Part shown: positions 19,236-30,300 of the stretch, piece after piece | Layout of the letters: each line of letters opens with the position of its first letter | Numbering within the stretch: position 1 is the stretch's first letter | Assembly (NCBI GenBank): GCA_958298945.1 | Contig: CATQJD010000001.1 | Span: 1,982,273 to 2,046,272 of the forward strand | Reading direction: 5' to 3' | Length of the DNA stretch: 64,000 nucleotides | DNA from: Atherix ibis | Lineage: Eukaryota > Arthropoda > Insecta > Diptera > Athericidae | Program-made: the position numbers and the translations under genes | Notes under the pieces: model-generated | The model's input: only the letters and a program-made list of their open reading frames with translations | The model's database searches: none | What the model was told of the DNA's origin: nothing

Positions 19236-20523
19236 ATGTCTCTTCGAAGGATGGAAATTTCGGAGGACGACACGATAGTTCCGGACGGGGATGTCAAAAT
19301 GTTCGGCGAGCTTCTTGCCGATAAGAAAAAGCTAGGCACGGACATAACGGCCTTTTTGAAAATGGTTGGCATTCACTTCAACCTTGAAAAAGAAATTGAA
19401 GACGTGAGCTTCCTTACTGCAAAGAAAAGCGAGAACGTGGCAAATAATGACGCTTCTCTGACAGAAGCTAGCAAATTTATTGCAGAGCCAATTAAGCCGC
19501 CAAAGAAGGCTAAAAAGGTAAAGGCACCGATAGCTTCGGGTTCTATACCTCCAGTGAGCCAAAATCGGTTTAGTCTGCTCGAAGAAGCCACTTTGCCAAA
19601 ACCTTTAACCACTACAAGCAGGATTGCAAAAGCAAGCACCTTGGCTCCGGTGAAAATTCATATACCTCCGATCACGGGTCGAGGTTTAAATAATAACGCC
19701 ATCATCAAAGAGATGAAGACGCTAGCCAGAGCGCCCGGTTATAAAATAACCAATAACAACGGCAAGGCAATTATTAAGCCGGAGACATTAGAAGATCGAA
19801 GGCCCATTTTAAAACAAAATTCGCAAAAGAAATCAATGTCCAATCGGACATATTCTTGGTGCAGTTGGCTCCAGGACACCAGCCATTCAGTGTCACAATA
19901 ATGTCCATCAAAAATTCTCCATCAAACAATAACATGGGAAAAGCTAAGGAGAAGTGGCCCACTTCAATGCCACAGATGTCAACAGTTTGGACATGCAGCA
20001 GCAAACTGTTTTTATAAATTTGTCTGCGTGAAATGCGGGCAAAATCACATGCCCAAGGCTTGCCGCCCACGAGACAACGACAAGTCTGGTGATCCGTTTT
20101 GCGCCAACTGTGGACAACACGACCACCCAGCGAACCAAATAGGTTGTTCCTTCTACAAGGAAATTATTGCGGCAAAGGAACTCAGGCAACAATCCATAAT
20201 TCAACAGCGGAAGGACAGACTGAACTTTGTGCACCAGTCAATTAATAACACTGTCAGGACTGGAGTATCCTTCGCAAGCATCCTACGAGGAGCACCAATC
20301 TCGAACGCTGTATTGACAGAAAGGGCAGCCACCAGATCTGAAGAATTAACTCAGCCATCGCCCATGGAAGAATTCTTTTCGGAGGCTTCAATATTATTTA
20401 GTGTAGACATGCCTGGTCTAATCACCGAGGTAAGTCAATTTATGAAATCATATAAAACACTTTCCTCTTTTGCAGATCGACAGGTTGCATACTTGCATTT
20501 CCTTGGAAAAGTATGCAAATGAT
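19236..20523 (+). pseudogene. Jockey-clade ORF1 (RNA-binding Gag-like protein)
   Basis: Starts MSLRRMEISEDDTIVPDGDV. A lysine- and proline-rich middle (EPIKPPKKAKKVKAPI) is followed, after a frameshift near 19850-19940, by the nucleic-acid-binding region: QCHRCQQFGHAAANC, VCVKCGQNHMPKAC and FCANCGQHDHPANQIGC (about 19970-20155). These three Cys/His knuckles are standard for jockey, where ORF1p packages the RNA. The C-terminal part (VSFASILRGAPIS) is also typical. One frameshift and a premature end make it a pseudogene. Confidence 0.8.
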
Positions 20524-20769
20524 GCTGCTTGTACTGAAGAATTCATATAACACAGCGATGGAATCATCATCATGAGAAACTACACCATCGTGCCAGCCAA
20601 GAACAGCAGTCCAGCGTAGTTTATTACATACTGCGGATTCAAAAGGAGCAAAACAACCCGGCTAGGATTCATATAGAAAGACAACATTTGGAATTATTAG
20701 CAAGTAAGAATAATTTAAGATACACCCTACCCATGATATTTGTAAGCCTTCTCTACCATACTCCATTAT

Positions 20770-21433
20770 GACGTGCTCTCTAAATATCATAGCACTTAAC
20801 GTGCGGTCTATCGTTGGCCTGTAAAAAAGAGTCGAACTCTATCAGTTCATTCAAAACCACCTGGCCGACTTCTATTTCATTAAAGAAACTCACCTGAATT
20901 TGAAGCATAAACTTTCACTTCCGCGGTATCATTGCATTCGCAATGGCTCAATCTTTTCATAAAATATCCAATATAGTAACTTGGTTAACTTCAGCTCAAA
21001 TAATACCTGCACCACTTGTGTTCTTACGCGATGTCACGTGAACAATTCGGGTATTAAAAATATAGCATTAGTTTCATGTTATATTGCCTGCAAGTGTTCA
21101 CCCGTTGAAATTAAGGACCTGTTCGAATTCTTACAAGATCTCATCAGAAAAGGATATGAGGTAATCATGGGAGGGGATTTTAACGCCAGACACACCTCAT
21201 GGGGAGATTCTATCCGTAACTCTTCCGGTATCTGTATTCAAAATTTGCTCGCAAGTATCTCCACATTACAGGTAATTACACATTCTGGTCCTACCAGATC
21301 TAGTAGCTTATCTGTAGTCGATCTGTTTTTCGTTTCAAGTTGTTTAATTAATCCTTATTCTTCGAACATTACTTGTTCAACTCTCGACTTTCATTCAAAC
21401 CATTATCCAATACTTATGCAAATTAAACTTTGA
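20770..21433 (+). pseudogene. Jockey-clade ORF2: APE endonuclease domain
   Basis: Motifs in order: NIIALNVRSIVG (start), FIKETHL (catalytic Glu), VSCYIACKCSPVEIKDLFEF, MGGDFNARHTSWGD (catalytic D/N), HSGPTRSSSLSVVDLFFVSS and FHSNHYPIL, where SDHYPI is usual. Stops occur near 20821 and 20958. The domain nicks the target DNA to prime reverse transcription. Confidence 0.8.
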
Positions 21434-21449
21434 ATATACCGAGTTAAAA

Positions 21450-23000
21450 TCTCAATTCAACTTTGAATATACCGAGTTAAAATCTTTCACGTCGTATAAG
21501 AACACGAACTGGAAAGAATTTAGTCACGATGTAGATTTGGCCATATCTCACGGAATGAATGTTCCTTGTTTCAAGAATATAACCAACCAAGAAATTGATT
21601 TCCATATAGAAACCTTTAGCCAAATTATCTCGGATGTATTTCATAAACATTCAAGGCAACTGCCTAATATAAGCCATGGATTTGACTCTCTCCCCAAGGA
21701 CATTCAAAAAATGTATTGGTTGACAAATCGTTGGGTAAGGGAAATGAAACGCATTTTTCGGAGAGAATTAAACGCTACATCTTCAGATTATCGTCTCTTA
21801 AAGGCACAGGTTAACTGCATATCAACTATAATACGCAATAAAGTTAACAAACATTTTAATGACCAATTTTCTGAACGACTTTCAAAAGTACGTCCAGGTC
21901 CTGATGTCAAGCAGCTTAACGCAATCACCGGCCGAAAGTCTCTCAATAAAGTAGCAGTCACCGATAATAACGACCGCAAAATAAAAGGAGGTCCAATTAA
22001 TATATCTAAAAACTGCCTCGTTTTATAAAGATCTTTACAACTCTAGTTCAAGCTCACCTCTACAAACTCATGTAAACGATCAGGTCGACAGTTTTTTATC
22101 AAACTCCCCATCTTATATTACAAAATTCAGCACCGATAAAAGTGCAAGCAATCCCAGCTCTCTAGATATGTTTATATCCGAAAACACACTCTATTCTATA
22201 ATAAAATCTTTAAATAATAAAAAGTCTGCTGGCATCGATAATATATCGAATTTTATGCTGCGAAAGATTCCGAAAAAGAGTTTGAGTCCCTTAGTTGCAA
22301 TAATTAATCACTGCATCAACAATTTCTACTTCCCTAAAGCCTGGAAGATAGGCATAATCTTTAATATTCCGAAAACTCAAGGTAGAGCAGCCATCCAACA
22401 ACATCGACCTATATCTCTTCTTCCCTGTTTGGGATTTTTACGATAAGGTAAATTCGAATTTCGGAAAGGGCACTCAACTTTGGATGCGCTTTTTCTACTA
22501 CATAGTGAGATCACAACTGGGTTAAACCATTAAGAGTCAACAGTTGCTTGTTCCCTAGATATTACCAAAGCCTTTGACTCAGTTTGGCATAAGGGACTAG
22601 TGCACAAACTATGTAAACTTAATGTCCCTCCATATTTTACGCTGCTGCTGCACTCATTTCTTCAGGGTAGATCATCTTGCGTCAGATATCAGAACAGGAC
22701 TTCCGAATTCTTTAAAATAGGTAAAGGAGTTCCACAAGGCTCGGTATTAGGTCCCTTGCAATATATACTGCAGACATACCAACAGCCGCAAAAGCACAAA
22801 TGATATTATATGCAGACGACATTCTTATTTATGCCAAAAGCAAATAACCAAAATTAGCTCTAAAGAGAACGCAAGAGCTTCTTTTTGAAATTATAAATTA
22901 TTATGATGACTGTAACTTATCAGTCAATCTTAATAAGTCCAATTTAATCTGTTTCCGTAATCCAAAGCATGTGCAGATATATAAGCAAAGGATGTACAGA
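21450..23000 (+). pseudogene. Jockey-clade ORF2: reverse transcriptase
   Basis: Linker FKNITNQEIDFHIETFSQII leads into RT. Motifs are NKKSAGIDNISNFMLRKIP, WKIGIIFNIPKTQGRAAIQ, HRPISLLPCLG, FDSVWHKGLVHKLCKLNVPP (motif A Asp present), GKGVPQGSVLGPL (motif B) and YADDILIYAKS (motif C intact, in a shifted frame near 22813). Several frameshifts and stops are present, and the C-terminal part is short. Confidence 0.8.
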
Positions 23001-23063
23001 GCATGTGTCAGCTCTAAGCTTTAAATACCATGTAAATATGTAGAAGTAATATGGAAATAATAA

Positions 23064-23590
23064 ATGCTCCACTTAAATGAAAAAAAAAATTATGAAAAGA
23101 ATTCCAAAATTCGTGCAATGATTTTATATGAGGAGTATTTTACAGCAAAAAGGCGTGATGATGAAAGGGTAGCAGCGTATATCTCACGTTTGAATCAATT
23201 GGCGTCTGATATTGAGAATCAAAAGGAAAAGTTAATCGACAATTTGAAAATGGCACGTATTATTGCTGGGTTAACACCAAGGTTCAACAATTACAAGACG
23301 GTATGGTACAATACTACAGCGAATCGCACACTCAATGAATTAATGTCATCATTGCAATTGGAGGAAGAAAATCTAAATCGATTGGAAAAAGAAGAAGTCA
23401 CCAATTCGAATGCAGCGTTTTCAGTGAAAACAAAGAAGAATTTCAAACCCAAAGATTCAAAGCCAAAGTCCAAAATCGATGACATAAAGAGAAAAACGAA
23501 GTGCAACGCTTAAGGTCAGAAAGGCCATTGGGCAAAAGATAAAGTATGTCCAAAGTATAAAGAATCGTCGGACAAAAGCAACAAATACCA
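23064..23590 (+). pseudogene. Copia-type gag, C-terminal part
   Basis: Continues the gag begun at 18764: MILYEEYFTAKRRDDERVAA, YISRLNQLASDIENQKEKL, IIAGLTPRFNNYKTVW and LQLEEENLNRLEKEE, all typical of copia Gag. It ends in a zinc knuckle reading KCNA-stop-GQKGHWAKDKVC, so the second Cys position is now a stop codon. Confidence 0.8.
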
Positions 23591-23622
23591 CAATGAAATG
23601 TTATGGTGTTCAGTTGTGACGG

Positions 23623-25009
23623 TTGAACCAAAAGTCGAAAAATCGCATAATTGGTATGCCTATAAAGCATATGACGTTTCATCGAGAGTGGTTTCCGGAG
23701 CTACGAAAATACACGGGACCATGTAGGGTTGAAGTTGCAAACAAATGTCTTCTAAAAATCGAAGCAATCGGTACAATTATTATTGATGCGAGAGTTGACA
23801 ACCAGTGAAAGCCAGTTCGTTTGGAGTATGTGCTGTATGTTCCTGAATTAAGTAAAAATTTGTTTTCACTGGGCGTGTTGACAGATAAAGGTATCAAAGT
23901 TTTAATCGAAAAAGAGGGCTGCAAATTCATTGATAACTCAAACAAAGTTGTTGCAATCGGAAAGCGGGATGAAAAGAATCGCCTCAAGTTGGATTTTCCT
24001 TTATGCATAAATGAATATGCGAACATTGCTGTTGTTTCTCTACCACATTGGCATCGACGACTAGGTCATGTCAACGTCGGTTCGATTAAGAAAATGTGTA
24101 AGGATGGTCTAGTCACGGGCGTCGATTTGGCTGACAGCGAATATTTGTTCTGTGAGGATTGTCAATATGAAAAAATGACCAGAGCAACACATAAGCAGTC
24201 CGTTAAGTGAGTGTCATCAAGGGGAGAATACATGTACGTAGATTTCTGCGGTTTAAGCGAAATTTATGGAATCAACGGTATGCGATATTTCATGCTAGTT
24301 AAAGATGAAGCAACCAGTTTCCGTTTCACGTATTTGTTAAAGTCACAAGACGAAGCGTACCTGAAGTCATTGGTTCACTGGTGAAAAATATGAATGGCAC
24401 GCAAATCAAATTTGTCAGATTCGATAATGGGAAAGAATTTTTTAATCGAAAAGTGTTGATCGATTTACTGCAAACCGCGGGAATACAATTTGACGGTATT
24501 ACACCGTACAATTTAAGGCTATTACACCGTACACTCCTGAGCAAAATGGTCGAATCGAACGCGATAATCGTACAGTTCAGGAGAGTACAAGAACAATGCT
24601 CATTGCGAGTGGTTTACCGAAATCACTATGGACAGAAGCGGTGCGTACAGCGATATATTTATTGAATCGCACAACAAATAGAAATTGTGTTGGTACTACG
24701 CCATATGAAAAATGGTTTAATAGAAAGCCATATTTGGGTCATATCAAGATTTTTGAAACGGAATGTTTCGTGCAAATCCCAAAGCAAACCGGTCGTAAGA
24801 AGTGGGATCCAAGAGCTCATCTGGTTGGATTCGAGTCCACAACGAAAACCTTTCGTTTGTATGATCCGGAAAGTAATAGGGTGTTCATGAGCTGTAATAT
24901 TAAGTTCAATGAGAAATCGGATAAATATGTGATTCGAGATGAATCAGAGGTCAATGATGATCGAGTAGCTGAGCAAACGAACCAAGTGGTCGAGCAAGCA
25001 ACCAAGTGA
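23623..25009 (+). pseudogene. Copia-type protease remnant and integrase
   Basis: The protease keeps KHMTFHREWFPELRKYTG and RLEYVLYVPELSKNLFSLGV, but the D-S-G active site that should precede HMT is missing. The integrase zinc domain is HWHRRLGHV, then FCEDCQYEKMTRATH (HHCC). Core: YVDFCG (first Asp), RFDNGKEFFN (second Asp), then after a small duplication and shift near 24520 PEQNGRIERDNRTVQE (Glu). LIASGLPKSLWTEAVRTAIY, LLNRTTNRNCVGTTPYEKW and HLVGFESTTKTFRLYDP complete the Pol linker. A stop at 24208 and frameshifts inactivate it. Confidence 0.85.
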
Positions 25010-26351
25010 TGAAGCAAACGATGATAACGAGCATTTTTTGTCGTTTGAAGAAAACTCGAATGAAACGCCTGAGAGGCGACACAATGAACGATAAAGCACC
25101 AGATCGTTTGATTGCAAATTCGGCAATCATGTATGAACCAACATCGTACGAAGTGGCAATTAGTTCAGAGCAAACTCAACAGTGGAAGCGTGCAATGGAC
25201 GACGAATACAATGCGCTCATTGGAAATCAGACGTGGGAGTTGGTTGAAGCACCGAAAGATCAGAATGTAATCGATAATCGTTGGGTATTTAAAGTCAAGC
25301 AAAACCGAGATGGCACAATCGATCAATACAAGGCGCGTTTAGTAGTTCGTGGCTTTACACAGTAGTATGGTGTGGACTATGAGTAAACGTTTAGTCCGGT
25401 GGCCAGATACACATCGATTCATCTACTTTTATCATTGGCAGCGATGAACACAATGCAATTGAAACAGTTCGACGTAAAAACAGCTTTTTTGTATGGTGAA
25501 CTGAGAGAAAAAGTCTACATGAAGCAGTCAATTGGTCGACAATTATTGCGATCTACGTTGATGATGGTTTAATAGCAACGAATAAAGCGAATGAAATTGA
25601 TGAAATCACCTCATACTGACGAGAAAGTTTCGAGATAAAAGTTTCTGAAGTAAAATATTTTCTTGTTGGGTCAATTCGCATACATAAAGAGGCATATGCG
25701 AAGAAAGTATTGAGTCGTTTCAATATGATGGATTGTAAGCCCGTAGCTGCACCAATGGACTGTAATCAAAATCTCGGCGATTTCGTGAACGACAAGCATT
25801 GTAAAAGTTATCCATATCGACAAGCTGTTGGAAGTTTACTGTACTTGATCATCGGAACAAGACCAGACATAAGCTTCGCTGTTGGTGTCGTAAGCCGCTA
25901 TTTAGATCAGCCGAGTAAAGAACATGTAGAGGCAGTGAAGCGCATCATGAAGTACATAAGGGGCACATTAAGTACAGGCATTCTTTATGAAAGTAACATA
26001 AAATTTGATTTCGTTGGTTATAGTAATGCAGATTATACCGGAGACGCAGAAACAAGGAAGTCAACAAGTGGTTACGTTTTCCACATTGGTTCTGGTGTCA
26101 TTAGTTGGGCATCGATGAGACAAGATTCGACGTCGTTGTCTTCAACAGAATCCGAATATATGGCCGCGTGCCAGGCAACGAAAGAATTCGTTTGGCTTCG
26201 GGGACTTTTGTCTGAGCTTACGATGATCGGGGATTTGAAAGCAAAATTCTACGTTGATAACATGAGCGCGATCAAATTGGTGAAGAATCCCGTATTCCAT
26301 AAGCGGATGAAGCATTTACATATTGGTGTGCAATATCACTATATCAGATAG
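25006..26351 (+). pseudogene. Copia-type reverse transcriptase and RNase H, internally deleted
   Basis: RT begins EPTSYEVAISSEQTQQWKRA and includes NRWVFKVKQNRDGTIDQYKA and QLKQFDVKTAFLYGELREKV. At about 25530 the sequence jumps from YMKQSIG straight into IIAIYVDDGLIATN, so roughly 80 residues between motif A and the YVDD box are deleted. RNase H is better kept: AVGSLLYLIIGTRPDISFAV, NADYTGDAETRKSTSGYVF, SSTESEYMAACQATKEFVWL and FYVDNMSAIKLVKNPVFHKR. Stops occur at 25363, 25384 and elsewhere. Confidence 0.85.
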
Positions 26352-26532
26352 AAATACGAAGATGGCTATTTCGAATTGATACATATCTGCACAACAGAAC
26401 AAGTGGCAGATATAGTAACTAAGGCAATGAATAAAAATCGTCATAAATATTAATAATGATGTTTAACGTAATTTTTTTGTTTTGTGACAATGAGTGGAAG
26501 TATTGAAATATTCATTGTTAAGAAACAAAGAA

Positions 26533-26725
26533 TGTCAACACTTTGGCCAGTGCAGGTTCGTTCTGTCATGTTGAAATGTCAAACAGTCAGTCGAGTTAGA
26601 ACATTCAAGCAAACAACGTATAAATAACACCGCTTCATAAAAGTCAGCATTTTTTAGTCATAAATTGTTTTGTTTTTTTCTAATTTGTCAACATTATTTA
26701 CTGCGTGCATATTGGAAATCCAATT
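26533..26725 (+). repeat. 3' LTR of the copia-type element
   Basis: Direct repeat of 18146-18337 with the same start (tgtcaacacttt), TATA box (26619) and end (attggaaatccaat). Gypsy RT coding resumes within 15 bp. Confidence 0.9.
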
Positions 26726-26734
26726 AAACTAGTT

Positions 26735-27310
26735 TAATAGTATACGGGAACCCTGTTTACCAATACCGACTCATGCCGTTTGCACTATGAAATGCTCCGT
26801 AGAGATTTATAATTTGATGGGAGAATTTTGACTCCCATCTCATGTTATAAAGTCGTATTGGCAAATACTTGAAGAGAGCGGGCTTATTGATCAATAGAGA
26901 AAAGAGCAAGTTCTGCCTCAGAGAAACTAAATATTTGGGTTTTATAATTGAAGAAAATGGAATTGACACACACTCTGGAAAATTATCCTCTATAGTAGAG
27001 TATCCTCCTCCCAAAACAATCCGACCAGTCCGAAGATTTATAGAAATGGCTGGATGGTATAGACGATTTATTCCCCGCTGCAATAATCAATACTCTTTTT
27101 TTTAAATAAAAATTCAAAAATTTGTGTGGTCCGAAAAGGCCCATTAGGGTTCGAGGATTTACAAACTAAATTGACTTCTTTAACATTTTGATTACAACAG
27201 ACTTTTCTAAACTTTTCGTCATACAGTATGATGCGAGTCAAAGTGGGAATGAACGTCCAATTGCTTACATATCACAAAAGGTAAACGCGGAACAAAATAC
27301 CTTTCAGTTT
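26735..27310 (+). pseudogene. Ty3/gypsy RT (rest) and RNase H start
   Basis: This continues the frame broken at 18145: VYQYRLMPFAL-stop-NAP (the RT LYQFKVMPFGLCNAP region), then GLLINREKSKFCLRETKYLG, IEENGIDTHSGKLSSIVEYP and VRRFIEMAGWYRRFIP. RNase H begins KLFVIQYDASQSGNERPIAY, ISQKVNAEQNTF, and fades near 27310. The integrase and 3' LTR are not found downstream. Confidence 0.8.
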
Positions 27311-30300
27311 TTTTTAAAGTTTTGTTTTTGTCTTTTTTAAAAACAATAAGTGAACTTATGTTTTATTATTTTTTGATTATTTGCAGTTATGAAACTCCGC
27401 CTTCTTTCGCTCGTACATATAGTTAAGATAATTTTTAAGAATAGTGTAATAGTGAATTAAAATCAGCAATGTTTTGCAAATACTCGTATAATAAAATCTC
27501 GAATCCAAGTTAACTAGGAGGCACATATGTGTATTTTAAAATTCATCAATAATTTTTGATATATTACTTATAGTTAGGTGAGTTTTGAAGTTTTTTTAAA
27601 ATAATTAATATATATATAATAATATATATGTTCGTATATGATTATAATAAAAAATTTAGTGAATGTAAAATATATAATAAAAGTTAAAGTTGAATTTTAA
27701 TTTTATCGCTTAACATAATTGGTGCTCCGAACTATACATTTTTTTATGGTGTAACTTTAAAACCCCATGACCGGAACTTCAAAACGCGATGATCGGAACC
27801 TCAAAAATCGTGAAGCAGAACAATCCACTATTTGGAGGTACGTCACTAATACTACTTCTAATCAACTATAAATCTACTTACTTGTCTGCCGCATCAGAAG
27901 TTATAAATATCTCCTTAGGCTTGTGAAATTAAATGAAGTGAACCGAAACACAATTTGGACGGCATGATCCAGCATTCTTAGTTCTTCTAATAATAACTTT
28001 ATTGGTAACTTTTTTTGGAGATTACGTCAACCATCAAAACAAGCAACAAACATAACAACAAATAAGTAACCAATTTAAGATTAAATAATTTCTTTTTCTT
28101 TCTTTTGATTTTTATTGTTAAAGAGTTCTAATATTATTTATAACTGATGTAAATCCTCTCAGTCAATTCGCGCTGTACCATTTCCTACCCTGTCAAAGAC
28201 CATGTTTGAACCAATTTCCAATTTGGATTTGGGAGTATTATAATTTGTCTGGAATTATTATTCCCTTGAATTTTGACGTGTGTTGGTTGGTGAATTTGTT
28301 TTAAAAAATTATCTTTGAACCTCAAATCTTTTTAACAGTAACTGATGATCCGACATAGAACCAGACGCAAATTAATACTGCAACATTGCAGAAATTACAA
28401 TTTTTCTGGGCAGCAATGCCAAAGGCATGGTTGTAGCAAGCAGAATACCTGTTCGTAATGAATGGTATTTCTTGTCGAAACTAAATATCGTCATCTCATT
28501 TGCATGTTTCCTCAAGAAACAATCAATAATATAATTATTATTATGGACGAAGAATGATAAATTTTATGAACATTTTCTTATAATACAATATTTAACATCA
28601 ACTTTCTACATATGTGTAAATTTTTCACTGGTGGGCTATGGAATGAAAAGGTGAAGATAAAAGGTGGGAGAAAAGCAGGTGGGCTATGGAATGAAAAGGT
28701 CAAGATAAAAGGTGGAAAATGTAAAAAATTTTGTAGGAGAAGAAATAAAAACGGGATAGAGATTGATAGATAAATTTATATCGGAAGGAAGCTTGGTGTT
28801 GTTTGTTTCATCCTTGCCATTCCCAAAACCGCCCTTATTACTTCATTGGCTCTTCTTGATGTTGGAAGTGTCTCTTCTTTTAGTACCACGTTTTACCTTA
28901 CCCATCTCAGTGCATGTGGACGATGCGATCTGCAAGGACTCAGGAGGGGGTGAAATAAAAAAATCTAATCGAATTTCATAATGATATAATTTTCTTCACA
29001 ATCTTCATTTTCAGTAAATAAAATGTATTTAAAGAATCCTAACTTCTTTTTTCAGTGAATAAAATGTATTTAAAAAAAATCGAGATCAGCTTTTAATTTG
29101 TTTTATTCCCTAACATTTTTGCTTGTTGTAACATCCGTTAGTTTGTTTTTTTCACATATTCATATTATTCATATGGTGAATCTTAATTATTTTTTTAAAT
29201 CTCGCACAAATATGGGAAATGTTATATTATTATTTATGTATGTACATAAAAATGAAAAGGTTCATAGATAAATATTTCTTCTCTCTATCTGTGTATTCTC
29301 TTTTTCTTTTTTTAAGATGTATCTCTTTACAGAAGCACTGTTATTTTTCCATCTTACAGTTCTGAGGACATATATGCATAATTTACAAACTGATAAAAAA
29401 ATTGCAATTTAAATTTTGCCAAAATTATTCATCAAATATTCAAAACAAATAATATATTAACGTTACTTTAATTATTTTTGTGGCATCATGTTTTTATTGA
29501 ATACGCTTATAGTTAATTTACTCTATCACCAAAGAAAATCTTAGGTTGACTCTGCTTTTTTTCTCAAAAAATTGATTTAGTTTAATAACTCAAAAATTTA
29601 TTTATTGCAAATTAATCTGTACCACGAATTTGTTCCGTTTTTAGTTTGTTTTCTTTTTGTATATCACAATTCTACCGTTTGTTATTTCTTATTTGCTATT
29701 AATACAATTTTTGGTTACTTCATTTTTATTTATCTTATTATTTCTTTAATTGTATTTCTGTAAACGCTTTTAATATACTAATTTTTTTTCCATCTGATTT
29801 ATATTAAGAGCCTATTTCTTTTAAAGTTATTTTATTAGTATTTCGTTTTTTCTACATACCATACATTTTCATTCGTTTAGAAACTCATGCTGCGTGCAGT
29901 CAATCAGCCAGTCATTCTCACACATTCATGCAAATCGTTCTCCAATGCACGTCTCCCATAAAAGAAATTTTGGTTGCTATACGTTCAAGTCAGTATAGTA
30001 CGTATATTTTTTCCTTTTTTCGCACGCCCACAAACACATACACGCATCCACAGTTATATGGTTAGGTGCACGCGCGTCGCTCAAGCCCACTCAAAATGAT
30101 AAAATATTTCCAGTAATTATAAATTTTGATAATCCCCTTTAAGATTATAGAAACAATCGCATATTCAATCAAATCAAATTCAAATAAAAATTACTAACTG
30201 AGTAAGACTAGATGGTGATCTCGTGCACCACCAACTCCGACTTCCCCTTGTTAATTTAATGTTTCTTTGGTCGTTTTTGTTTACCTATTTCCGTTCGGTA

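Larger units (their letters stand above)
19085..23060 (+). mobile_element. Jockey-clade LINE inserted in the copia gag
   Basis: ORF1 with three CCHC-type knuckles and ORF2 with an APE-type endonuclease and reverse transcriptase, in jockey-clade order. The element is flanked by taaatgttgctt (19071) on the left and taaatgctccactt (23061) on the right, a plausible diverged target-site duplication. The 3' end carries a short A/TAA tail (aaataa). It is nearly full length for the clade. Confidence 0.85.
18146..26725 (+). mobile_element. Ty1/copia-type LTR retrotransposon, split by a LINE
   Basis: Two direct LTRs (18146-18337 and 26533-26725) differ at roughly 15-20 of 192 positions, which implies an old insertion. 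The first is followed by ggttatgggcccag, the copia-type primer-binding site. Gag, protease, integrase, RT and RNase H follow in copia order. Without the LINE at 19085-23060 the element would be about 4.6 kb, normal for copia. It lies within the RT domain of a gypsy element: the RT motif before it (WQIPLEQAS) and the one after it (VYQYRLMPF) are consecutive in intact RTs. I could not find a clean 5-bp target duplication. The purine tract before the 3' LTR (aagaaacaaagaa) is imperfect. Confidence 0.9.

Noticed and set aside
18141..26730. 5-bp target duplication for the copia-type element
   Set aside because: The bases outside the two LTRs (aagca and aaact) do not match, so no duplication can be claimed. 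The nesting rests on interrupted RT coding instead.
29958..29995. TATA box plus Inr-like tcagta
   Set aside because: The spacing is close to that of an arthropod core promoter, but AT-rich DNA yields such pairs often and no transcript-like feature follows.
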